NCBI GenBank assembly: GCA_964019695.1
Contig: OZ026527.1
Location: 71,632,593-71,696,592, forward strand
DNA: 64,000 nt
From: Loripinus fragilis
Lineage: Eukaryota > Mollusca > Bivalvia > Lucinida > Lucinidae
Reading direction: 5' to 3'
Shown piece after piece: positions 1 through 9,000 of this stretch. Under the pieces are notes generated by a model. The model saw only the letters and a program-made list of their open reading frames with translations, was not told the origin of the DNA and ran no database searches. The first letter of the stretch is position 1. Each line of letters opens with the position of its first letter. The position numbers were made by a program, and so were the translations under genes.

Positions 1-811
1 ACGCGCTTCCGTCTCGCGAACTACTATTTTCATCATGCCCACACTGGCATCAGTTTGTAGTACGGGAGGCCGTCTACAAATGGTGAAAATTTCAAAGCGT
101 TCCATCGGAAAATTAAAAAGTTATGAGCATTAGAAGATCTTCCCATTAGGCCCCATTAGGCCACAGTAGCCGACCCGGCCTAAAACTTGCGCGGGTCACT
201 TTCACGGACGGGCTCAAAACTGGTGCCAGAAGTTAGCCCCCGACCAGAGCTTCATTGTGAGGCATTGCGTAACATTTTCCGTCCCCCGAGTGCCGCGCAA
301 TAGCCCCTGAAAGGGCTTTCCGCACAATTTTCACGCCCTTATTTGAGCCACTTGTAGCCGAAGGAATTTTTCGCAAATGACTGAGAGGTGCTCCTGGGCA
401 CTGCTCATCACTTTGCAATAGGTTCCGGGGCTTTTCGCGAAGGTTGCGTTTTCTCAAACTTTGAGGGCATCAGTGGGTGGGGTGTGAAAACCTCCGAATG
501 CATGGTTCTCAGCTCCTGCTGTGGGCAGCAAGCAAATTTTTTTTCCAAAATGTTGACCTATAAAAGAGCTTACTCGGGTGTGAAAATTATCATTGTGCGC
601 GCGCGCCCCGGACCGCAATTATGATATTTCCTGTTTTCCCATAGGGCCCAAGGCAAATGGGGATAGCGGTTGTACGCGCTTTCTAAGGCTCTGATCGCTT
701 TTAGATTTTGCACGCGGATAGGGCCAACAGAGGCGCAGGTATTGCCATGCGCACCCGCCCGCAACAATGTTTCGATACCGAGTTATCGGGGTGTGGAAGT
801 CCGCCGCCCCG
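1..811 (-). repeat. Subfamily A monomer 1 (nearly complete)
   Basis: This copy begins 7 bases inside the unit as phased from the HindIII site, so the window edge is a cut and not the end of the array. It carries five private substitutions relative to the other A copies, at 215, 273, 371, 445 and 534. Those at 215 and 445 are CpG transitions. It has the usual 8-base T run near 536-545. Confidence 0.93.
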
Positions 812-1612
812 AAGCTTTACGCGCTTCCGTCTCGCGAACTACTATTTTCATCATGCCCACACTGGCATCAGTTTGTAGTACGGGAGGCCGTCTACAAATG
901 GTGAAAATTTCAAAGCGTTCCATCGGAAAATTAAAAAGTTATGAGCATTAGAAGATCTTCCCATTAGGCCCCATTAGGCCACAGTAGCCGACCCGGCCTA
1001 AAACTTGCGCGGGTCACTTTCACGGACGGGCTCGAAACTGGTGCCAGAAGTTAGCCCCCGACCAGAGCTTCATTGTGAGGCATTGCGTAAAATTTTCCGT
1101 CCCCCGAGTGCCGCGCAATAGCCCCTGAAAGGGCTTTCCGCACAATTTTCACGCCCTTATTTGAGCCACTTGTAGCCGAAGGAATTTTGCGCAAATGACT
1201 GAGAGGTGCTCCTGGGCACTAGGTTCCGGGGCTTTTCGCGAAGGTCGCGTTTTCTCAAACTTTGAGGGCATCAGTGGGTGGGGTGTGAAAACCTCCGAAT
1301 GCATGGTTCTCAGCTCCTGCTGTGGGAAGCAAGCCAATTTTTTTTCCAAAATGTTGACCTATAAAAGAGCTTACTCGGGTGTGAAAATTATCATTGTGCG
1401 CGCGCGCCCCGGACCGCAATTATGATATTTCCTGTTTTCCCATAGGGCCCAAGGCAAATGGGGATAGCGGTTGTACGCGCTTTCTAAGGCTCTGATCGCT
1501 TTTAGATTTTGCACGCGGATAGGGCCAACAGAGGCGCAGGTATTGCCATGCGCACCCGCCCGCAACAATGTTTCGATACCGAGTTATCGGGGTGTGGAAG
1601 TCCGCCGCCCCG
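812..1612 (-). repeat. Subfamily A monomer 2 with a 17-bp internal deletion (801 bp)
   Basis: The distance between HindIII sites at 812 and 1613 is 801 bp instead of 818. The missing 17 bases are those between GGGCACT and AGGTTCCGG, with the junction at 1220/1221; monomers 1 and 3 both retain them. Only one base of microhomology is available at the junction. No monomer in the main array carries this deletion, so it is private to this copy or to a local group beyond the window. Confidence 0.95.
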
Positions 1613-2431
1613 AAGCTTTACGCGCTTCCGTCTCGCGAACTACTATTTTCATCATGCCCACACTGGCATCAGTTTGTAGTACGGGAGGCCGTCTACAAAT
1701 GGTGAAAATTTCAAAGCGTTCCATCGGAAAATTAAAAAGTTATGAGCATTAGAAGATCTTCCCATTAGGCCCCATTAGGCCACAGTAGCCGACCCGGCCT
1801 AAAACTTGCGCGGGTCACTTTCGCGGACGGGCTCGAAACTGGTGCCAGAAGTTAGCCCCCGACCAGAGCTTCATTGTGAGGCATTGCGTAAAATTTTCCG
1901 TCCCCCGAGTGCCGCGCAATAGCCCCTGAAAGGGCTTTCCGCACAATTTTCATGCCCTTATTTGAGCTACTTGTAGCCGAAGGAATTTTGCGCAAATGAC
2001 TGAGAGGTGCTCCTGGGCACTGCTCATCACTTTGCAATAGGTTCCGGGGCTTTTCGCGAAGGTCGCGTTTTCTCAAACTTTGAGGGCATCAGTGGGTGGG
2101 GTGTGAAAACCTCCGAATGCATGGTTCTCAGCTCCTGCTGTGGGCAGCAAGCCAATTTTTTTTTCCAAAATGTTGACCTATAAAAGAGCTTACTCGGGTG
2201 TGAAAATTATCATTGTGCGCGCGCGCCCCGGACCGCAATTATGATATTTCCTGTTTTCCCATAGGGCCCAAGGCAAATGGGGATAGCGGTTGTACGCGCT
2301 TTCTAAGGCTCTGATCGCTTTTAGATTTTGCACGCGGATAGGGCCAACAGAGGCGCAGGTATTGCCTTGCGCACCCGCCTGCAACAATGTTTCGATACCG
2401 AGTTATCGGGGTGTGGAAGTCCGCCGCCCCG
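1613..2431 (-). repeat. Subfamily A monomer 3 (819 bp)
   Basis: This unit is one base longer than consensus because the T run ending at about 2164 has nine Ts instead of eight. Private substitutions are at 1823, 1953, 1968, 2367 and 2380. The change at 2380 is a CpG transition and occurs at the same monomer position as the change at 40461 in the main array, probably independently. Confidence 0.93.
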
Positions 2432-2774
2432 AAGCTTTACGCGCTTCCGTCTCGCGAACTACTATTTTCATCATGCCCACACTGGCATCAGTTTGTAGTA
2501 CGGGAGGCCGTCTACAAATGGTGAAAATTTCAAAGCGTTCCATCGGAAAATTAAAAAGTTATGAGCATTAGAAGATCTTCCCATTAGGCCCCATTAGGCC
2601 ACAGTAGCCGACCCGGCCTAAAACTTGCGCGGGTCACTTTCACGGACGGGCTCGAAACTGGTGCCAGAAGTTAGCCCCCGACCAGAGCTTCATTGTGAGG
2701 CATTGCGTAAAATTTTCCGTCCCCCGAGTGCCGCGCAATAGCCCCTGAAAGGGCTTTCCGCACAATTTTCACGC
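2432..2774 (-). repeat. Subfamily A monomer 4, truncated by the assembly gap
   Basis: The first 343 bases of a further A monomer, ending at the run of N. No junction sequence into the opposite-strand array is present, so the breakpoint itself is not observed. Confidence 0.95.
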
Positions 2775-2974
2775 NNNNNNNNNNNNNNNNNNNNNNNNNN
2801 NNNNNNNNNNNNNNNNNNNNNNNNNNNNNNNNNNNNNNNNNNNNNNNNNNNNNNNNNNNNNNNNNNNNNNNNNNNNNNNNNNNNNNNNNNNNNNNNNNNN
2901 NNNNNNNNNNNNNNNNNNNNNNNNNNNNNNNNNNNNNNNNNNNNNNNNNNNNNNNNNNNNNNNNNNNNNNNNNN
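2775..2974. other. Assembly gap, 200 N
   Basis: An unbroken run of exactly 200 N. A round length like this is a placeholder of the type written by Hi-C scaffolding programs rather than a measured distance. The orientation and the subfamily of the satellite both change across it. The true missing sequence may be of any length, and the relative orientation of the two flanking contigs is not proven by sequence. Confidence 0.98.
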
Positions 2975-5441
2975 TTGCGGTCCGGGGGCGCGCGCGCACA
3001 ATGATAATTTTCACACCCGAGCAAGCTCTTTTATAGGTCAACATTTTGGAAAAAAAATTGGCTTGCTGCCCACAGCAGGAGCTGAGAACCATGCATTCGG
3101 AGGTTTTCACACCCCACCCACTAATGCCCTCAAAGTTTGAGAAAACGCGACCTTCGCGAAAAGCCCCGGAACCTATTGCAAAGTGATGAGCAGTGCCCAG
3201 GAGCACCTCTCAGTCATTTGCGCAAAATTCCTTCGGCTACAAGTGGCTCAAATAAGGGCGTGAAAATTGTGCCGAAAGCCCTTTCAGGGGCTATTGCTCG
3301 GCACTCGGGGGACGGAAAATTTTACGCAATGCCTCACAATGAAGCACTGGTCGGGGGCTAACTTCTGGCACCAGTTTCGAGCCCGTCCGTGAAAGTGACC
3401 CGCGCAAGTTTTAGGCCGGTTCGGCTACTGTGGCCTAATGGGGCCTAATGGGAAGATCTTCTAATGCTCATAACTTTTTAATTTCCCGACGGAACGCTTT
3501 GAAATTTTCACCATTTGTAGACGGCCTCCCGTACTACAAACTGATGCCCGTGTGGGCATGATGAAAATGGTAGTTCGCGAGACGGAAGCGCGTAAAGCTT
3601 CGGGGCGGCGGACTTCCACACCCCGATAACTCGGTATCGAAACATTGTTGCGGGCGGGTGCGCATGGCAATACCTGCGCCTCTGTGGGCCCTATCCGCGT
3701 GCAAAATCTAAAAGCGGTCAGAGCCTTAGAAAGCGCGTACAACCGCTATCCCCATTTGCCTTGGGCCCTATGGGAAAACAGGAAATATCATAATTGCGGT
3801 CCGGGGCGCGCGCGCACAATGATAATTTTCACACCCGAGCAAGCTCTTTTATAGGTCAACATTTTGGAAAAAAAATTGGCTTGCTGCCCACAGCAGGAGC
3901 TGAGAACCATGCATTCGGAGGTTTTCACACCCCACCCACTAATGCCCTCAAAGTTTGAGAAAACGCGACCTTCGCGAAAAGCCCCGGAACCTATTGCAAA
4001 GTGATGAGCAGTGCCCAGGAGCACCTCTCAGTCATTTGCGCAAAATTCCTTCGGCTACAAGTGGCTCAAATAAGGGCGTGAAAATTGTGCCGAAAGCCCT
4101 TTCAGGGGCTATTGCTCGGCACTCGGGGGGACGGAAAATTTTACGCAATGCCTCACAATGAAGCACTGGTCGGGGGCTAACTTCTGGCACCAGTTTCGAG
4201 CCCGTCCGTGAAAGTGACCCGCGCAAGTTTTAGGCCGGTTCGGCTACTGTGGCCTAATGGGGCCTAATGGGAAGATCTTCTAATGCTCATAACTTTTTAA
4301 TTTCCCGACGGAACGCTTTGAAATTTTCACCATTTGTAGACGGCCTCCCGTACTACAAACTGATGCCCGTGTGGGCATGATGAAAATGGTAGTTCGCGAG
4401 ACGGAAGCGCGTAAAGCTTCGGGGCGGCGGACTTCCACACCCCGATAACTCGGTATCGAAACATTGTTGCGGGCGGTGCGCATGGCAATACCTGCGCCTC
4501 TGTGGGCCCTATCCGCGTGCAAAATCTAAAAGCGGTCAGAGCCTTAGAAAGCGCGTACAACCGCTATCCCCATTTGCCTTGGGCCCTATGGGAAAACAGG
4601 AAATATCATAATTGCGGTCCGGGGCGCGCGCGCACAATGATAATTTTCACACCCGAGCAAGCTCTTTTATAGGTCAACATTTTGGAAAAAAAATTGGCTT
4701 GCTGCCCACAGCAGGAGCTGAGAACCATGCATTCGGAGGTTTTCACACCCCACCCACTAATGCCCTCAAAGTTTGAGAAAACGCGACCTTCGCGAAAAGC
4801 CCCGGAACCTATTGCAAAGTGATGAGCAGTGCCCAGGAGCACCTCTCAGTCATTTGCGCAAAATTCCTTCGGCTACAAGTGGCTCAAATAAGGGCGTGAA
4901 AATTGTGCCGAAAGCCCTTTCAGGGGCTATTGCTCGGCACTCGGGGGACGGAAAATTTTACGCAATGCCTCACAATGAAGCACTGGTCGGGGGCTAACTT
5001 CTGGCACCAGTTTCGAGCCCGTCCGTGAAAGTGACCCGCGCAAGTTTTAGGCCGGTTCGGCTACTGTGGCCTAATGGGGCCTAATGGGAAGATCTTCTAA
5101 TGCTCATAACTTTTTAATTTCCCGACGGAACGCTTTGAAATTTTCACCATTTGTAGACGGCCTCCCGTACTACAAACTGATGCCCGTGTGGGCATGATGA
5201 AAATGGTAGTTCGCGAGACGGAAGCGCGTAAAGCTTCGGGGCGGCGGACTTCCACACCCCGATAACTCGGTATCGAAACATTGTTGCGGGCGGGTGCGCA
5301 TGGCAATACCTGCGCCTCTGTGGGCCCTATCCGCGTGCAAAATCTAAAAGCGGTCAGAGCCTTAGAAAGCGCGTACAACCGCTATCCCCATTTGCCTTGG
5401 GCCCTATGGGAAAACAGGAAATATCATAATTGCGGTCCGGG

Positions 5442-5454
5442 GCGCGCGCGCACA
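5442..5454. other. Alternating purine-pyrimidine tract (Z-DNA-prone)
   Basis: Thirteen bases alternate strictly, (GC)4 followed by GCACA. Such tracts can adopt Z-DNA under negative supercoiling. It recurs in every monomer of both subfamilies, just downstream of the putative minus-strand start at 5456. Copies at 18535, 31624, 45528 and 52068 carry a substitution inside it. Confidence 0.6.
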
Positions 5455-5461
5455 ATGATAA

Positions 5462-5472
5462 TTTTCACACCC
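5462..5472 (+). repeat. Internal motif TTTTCACRCCC, copy 1
   Basis: First full occurrence in the reference monomer of an 11-base motif present three times per unit, here as TTTTCACACCC. It lies between the alternating GC tract and the TATA-like element. The flanking bases CA..AA upstream are shared with the inverted copy at 5710-5720. Confidence 0.7.
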
Positions 5473-5481
5473 GAGCAAGCT

Positions 5482-5489
5482 CTTTTATA
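5482..5489 (-). promoter_or_regulatory. TATA-box-like element, one per monomer
   Basis: The minus strand reads TATAAAAG within the context CTATAAAAGA, a strong match to a eukaryotic TATA box. The initiator-like TCATTG (5453-5458) matches five of six bases of the arthropod TCAKTY initiator, and its A at 5456 lies 33 bases downstream of the first T of the TATA. That is a normal promoter spacing. The element is conserved in A and B. Promoter activity is inference only, and any transcript would be noncoding, because the first two downstream ATGs open frames of only 7 and 9 codons. Confidence 0.35.
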
Positions 5490-5557
5490 GGTCAACATTT
5501 TGGAAAAAAAATTGGCTTGCTGCCCACAGCAGGAGCTGAGAACCATGCATTCGGAGG

Positions 5558-5568
5558 TTTTCACACCC
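5558..5568 (+). repeat. Internal motif TTTTCACRCCC, copy 2
   Basis: Second direct occurrence, TTTTCACACCC, 96 bases after the first. It follows GGAGG and is followed by C-rich sequence. It is conserved in subfamily A. Confidence 0.7.
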
Positions 5569-5709
5569 CACCCACTAATGCCCTCAAAGTTTGAGAAAAC
5601 GCGACCTTCGCGAAAAGCCCCGGAACCTATTGCAAAGTGATGAGCAGTGCCCAGGAGCACCTCTCAGTCATTTGCGCAAAATTCCTTCGGCTACAAGTGG
5701 CTCAAATAA

Positions 5710-5720
5710 GGGCGTGAAAA
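5710..5720 (-). repeat. Internal motif TTTTCACRCCC, inverted copy
   Basis: Minus-strand occurrence, TTTTCACGCCC. Shorter relatives are TTCCACACCC at 5250-5259 and TTTTCACC at 5141-5148 (plus strand). The recurrence suggests either an ancient internal duplication or a repeated protein-binding site. Confidence 0.65.
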
Positions 5721-5799
5721 TTGTGCCGAAAGCCCTTTCAGGGGCTATTGCTCGGCACTCGGGGGACGGAAAATTTTACGCAATGCCTCACAATGAAGC

Positions 5800-5829
5800 A
5801 CTGGTCGGGGGCTAACTTCTGGCACCAGT
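5800..5829. repeat. Inverted repeat ACTGGT/ACCAGT
   Basis: A perfect six-base dyad separated by 18 bases. In subfamily A the outermost pair is lost because the base corresponding to 5800 is T, leaving five pairs. It is the first of three dyads in 116 bases. Confidence 0.6.
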
Positions 5830-5864
5830 TTCGAGCCCGTCCGTGAAAGTGACCCGCGCAAGTT

Positions 5865-5892
5865 TTAGGCCGGTTCGGCTACTGTGGCCTAA
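5865..5892. repeat. Inverted repeat TTAGGCC/GGCCTAA
   Basis: A perfect seven-base stem with a 14-base loop. The right arm is duplicated at 5896-5902 by the tandem decamer, so the left arm could pair with either copy. Stem and duplicated arm are the same in subfamily A; the only A/B difference here lies in the loop (GGGTCGG versus GGTTCGG). Confidence 0.65.
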
Positions 5893-5905
5893 TGGGGCCT
5901 AATGG
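5886..5905 (+). repeat. Tandem decamer duplication inside the monomer
   Basis: The decamer GGCCTAATGG occurs twice without a gap. It is present in every monomer of both subfamilies, so it predates their split. It is probably a replication-slippage product fixed in the ancestral unit. Confidence 0.85.
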
Positions 5906-5915
5906 GAAGATCTTC
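5906..5915. repeat. Ten-base palindrome with BglII site
   Basis: GAAGATCTTC is its own reverse complement and directly abuts the decamer duplication. BglII cuts once per monomer here. The copies with changes at 13277 and 41090 differ within or just after the site. Confidence 0.85.
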
Positions 5916-5997
5916 TAATGCTCATAACTTTTTAATTTCCCGACGGAACGCTTTGAAATTTTCACCATTTGTAGACGGCCTCCCGTACTACAAACTG

Positions 5998-6013
5998 ATG
6001 CCCGTGTGGGCAT
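5998..6013. repeat. Short hairpin ATGCCC-GTGT-GGGCAT
   Basis: A perfect six-base stem with a four-base loop, present in every B monomer. In subfamily A the sixth base is A rather than C, leaving a five-base stem. The B unit therefore has the more stable form. Confidence 0.6.
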
Positions 6014-9000
6014 GATGAAAATGGTAGTTCGCGAGACGGAAGCGCGTAAAGCTTCGGGGCGGCGGACTTCCACACCCCGATAACTCGGTATCGAAACATT
6101 GTTGCGGGCGGGTGCGCATGGCAATACCTGCGCCTCTGTGGGCCCTATCCGCGTGCAAAATCTAAAAGCGGTCAGAGCCTTAGAAAGCGCGTACAACCGC
6201 TATCCCCATTTGCCTTGGGCCCTATGGGAAAACAGGAAATATCATAATTGCGGTCCGGGGCGCGCGCGCACAATGATAATTTTCACACCCGAGCAAGCTC
6301 TTTTATAGGTCAACATTTTGGAAAAAAAATTGGCTTGCTGCCCACAGCAGGAGCTGAGAACCATGCATTCGGAGGTTTTCACACCCCACCCACTAATGCC
6401 CTCAAAGTTTGAGAAAACGCGACCTTCGCGAAAAGCCCCGGAACCTATTGCAAAGTGATGAGCAGTGCCCAGGAGCACCTCTCAGTCATTTGCGCAAAAT
6501 TCCTTCGGCTACAAGTGGCTCAAATAAGGGCGTGAAAATTGTGCCGAAAGCCCTTTCAGGGGCTATTGCTCGGCACTCGGGGGACGGAAAATTTTACGCA
6601 ATGCCTCACAATGAAGCACTGGTCGGGGGCTAACTTCTGGCACCAGTTTCGAGCCCGTCCGTGAAAGTGACCCGCGCAAGTTTTAGGCCGGTTCGGCTAC
6701 TGTGGCCTAATGGGGCCTAATGGGAAGATCTTCTAATGCTCATAACTTTTTAATTTCCCGACGGAACGCTTTGAAATTTTCACCATTTGTAGACGGCCTC
6801 CCGTACTACAAACTGATGCCCGTGTGGGCATGATGAAAATGGTAGTTCGCGAGACGGAAGCGCGTAAAGCTTCGGGGCGGCGGACTTCCACACCCCGATA
6901 ACTCGGTATCGAAACATTGTTGCGGGCGGGTGCGCATGGCAATACCTGCGCCTCTGTGGGCCCTATCCGCGTGCAAAATCTAAAAGCGGTCAGAGCCTTA
7001 GAAAGCGCGTACAACCGCTATCCCCATTTGCCTTGGGCCCTATGGGAAAACAGGAAATATCATAATTGCGGTCCGGGGCGCGCGCGCACAATGATAATTT
7101 TCACACCCGAGCAAGCTCTTTTATAGGTCAACATTTTGGAAAAAAAATTGGCTTGCTGCCCACAGCAGGAGCTGAGAACCATGCATTCGGAGGTTTTCAC
7201 ACCCCACCCACTAATGCCCTCAAAGTTTGAGAAAACGCGACCTTCGCGAAAAGCCCCGGAACCTATTGCAAAGTGATGAGCAGTGCCCAGGAGCACCTCT
7301 CAGTCATTTGCGCAAAATTCCTTCGGCTACAAGTGGCTCAAATAAGGGCGTGAAAATTGTGCCGAAAGCCCTTTCAGGGGCTATTGCTCGGCACTCGGGG
7401 GACGGAAAATTTTACGCAATGCCTCACAATGAAGCACTGGTCGGGGGCTAACTTCTGGCACCAGTTTCGAGCCCGTCCGTGAAAGTGACCCGCGCAAGTT
7501 TTAGGCCGGTTCGGCTACTGTGGCCTAATGGGGCCTAATGGGAAGATCTTCTAATGCTCATAACTTTTTAATTTCCCGACGGAACGCTTTGAAATTTTCA
7601 CCATTTGTAGACGGCCTCCCGTACTACAAACTGATGCCCGTGTGGGCATGATGAAAATGGTAGTTCGCGAGACGGAAGCGCGTAAAGCTTCGGGGCGGCG
7701 GACTTCCACACCCCGATAACTCGGTATCGAAACATTGTTGCGGGCGGGTGCGCATGGCAATACCTGCGCCTCTGTGGGCCCTATCCGCGTGCAAAATCTA
7801 AAAGCGGTCAGAGCCTTAGAAAGCGCGTACAACCGCTATCCCCATTTGCCTTGGGCCCTATGGGAAAACAGGAAATATCATAATTGCGGTCCGGGGCGCG
7901 CGCGCACAATGATAATTTTCACACCCGAGCAAGCTCTTTTATAGGTCAACATTTTGGAAAAAAAATTGGCTTGCTGCCCACAGCAGGAGCTGAGAACCAT
8001 GCATTCGGAGGTTTTCACACCCCACCCACTAATGCCCTCAAAGTTTGAGAAAACGCGACCTTCGCGAAAAGCCCCGGAACCTATTGCAAAGTGATGAGCA
8101 GTGCCCAGGAGCACCTCTCAGTCATTTGCGCAAAATTCCTTCGGCTACAAGTGGCTCAAATAAGGGCGTGAAAATTGTGCCGAAAGCCCTTTCAGGGGCT
8201 ATTGCTCGGCACTCGGGGGACGGAAAATTTTACGCAATGCCTCACAATGAAGCACTGGTCGGGGGCTAACTTCTGGCACCAGTTTCGAGCCCGTCCGTGA
8301 AAGTGACCCGCGCAAGTTTTAGGCCGGTTCGGCTACTGTGGCCTAATGGGGCCTAATGGGAAGATCTTCTAATGCTCATAACTTTTTAATTTCCCGACGG
8401 AACGCTTTGAAATTTTCACCATTTGTAGACGGCCTCCCGTACTACAAACTGATGCCCGTGTGGGCATGATGAAAATGGTAGTTCGCGAGACGGAAGCGCG
8501 TAAAGCTTCGGGGCGGCGGACTTCCACACCCCGATAACTCGGTATCGAAACATTGTTGCGGGCGGGTGCGCATGGCAATACCTGCGCCTCTGTGGGCCCT
8601 ATCCGCGTGCAAAATCTAAAAGCGGTCAGAGCCTTAGAAAGCGCGTACAACCGCTATCCCCATTTGCCTTGGGCCCTATGGGAAAACAGGAAATATCATA
8701 ATTGCGGTCCGGGGCGCGCGCGCACAATGATAATTTTCACACCCGAGCAAGCTCTTTTATAGGTCAACATTTTGGAAAAAAAATTGGCTTGCTGCCCACA
8801 GCAGGAGCTGAGAACCATGCATTCGGAGGTTTTCACACCCCACCCACTAATGCCCTCAAAGTTTGAGAAAACGCGACCTTCGCGAAAAGCCCCGGAACCT
8901 ATTGCAAAGTGATGAGCAGTGCCCAGGAGCACCTCTCAGTCATTTGCGCAAAATTCCTTCGGCTACAAGTGGCTCAAATAAGGGCGTGAAAATTGTGCCG

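Larger units (their letters stand above)
1..2774 (-). repeat. 818-bp satellite array, subfamily A, inverted relative to the main array
   Basis: About 3.4 head-to-tail satellite monomers, the reverse complement of the unit filling the rest of the window. Cutting at the single HindIII site (AAGCTT) gives units of 811 (1-811, lacking only its first 7 bases), 801, 819 and 343 (cut by the gap) bases. Compared in the same orientation, this block differs from the main array at about twelve positions fixed in all its copies. Examples are CTGTTGG for CTGTGGG, GTGCGGAAAG for GTGCCGAAAG, GCGCGGCAC for GCTCGGCAC and GATGCCAGTG for GATGCCCGTG. Its copies are also less uniform: private changes lie at 215, 273, 371, 445, 534, 1327, 1823, 1953, 1968, 2367 and 2380, plus two length changes. 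I infer a separate, older or less homogenised subfamily. No coding function is supported. Confidence 0.97.
5231..6048 (+). repeat. Reference monomer of subfamily B
   Basis: One exact unit taken from HindIII site to HindIII site, in the stretch where no variants were found. Landmarks in order are: TTCCACACCC at 5250-5259; the GC alternating tract at 5442-5454; TTTTCACACCC at 5462-5472; the minus-strand TATA-like element at 5482-5489; an A8 run at about 5504-5511; a second TTTTCACACCC at 5558-5568; the inverted TTTTCACGCCC at 5710-5720; dyads at 5800-5829 and 5865-5892; the decamer duplication at 5886-5905; a BglII palindrome at 5906-5915; and a hairpin at 5998-6013. All four recurring open frames in this unit (69-93 codons) begin at TTG or GTG, so the unit is treated as noncoding. 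Confidence 0.97.

Noticed and set aside
2671..3206. Long open frames of 103-145 codons spanning the gap
   Set aside because: They exist only because N codons are not read as stops; most of their length is unknown sequence.
5097..5378. A 93-codon minus-strand open frame repeated in nearly every monomer
   Set aside because: It begins at TTG (complement of 5376-5378), not ATG. It shows no recognisable domain, overlaps another frame on the opposite strand, and its persistence is explained by copy identity. A/B differences in it are about equally silent and replacement, and one copy has a stop from the change at 12738.
5281..5490. A 69-codon plus-strand open frame in each monomer
   Set aside because: It starts at TTG and overlaps the minus-strand frames. 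There is no independent support for translation.
5576..5620. CENP-B box near CTTCGCGAAAAG
   Set aside because: TTCG and the central A fit, but the CGGG half is CCCC. No other site in the unit fits the required bases on either strand.
5424..5660. A 78-codon minus-strand open frame in each monomer
   Set aside because: It starts at GTG, has no recognisable domain, and overlaps the opposite-strand 69- and 74-codon frames. It is a chance frame in a satellite.
5591..5815. A 74-codon plus-strand open frame in each monomer
   Set aside because: It starts at TTG, has no recognisable domain, and is repeated only because the DNA is.
5824..5840. RNA polymerase III B-box-like sequence (GTTTCGAGCCC) as a sign of a tRNA or SINE
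   Set aside because: It matches about nine of eleven consensus bases, but the flanks form no T-arm and no A box lies at a suitable distance. The nearest candidate is over 100 bases upstream.
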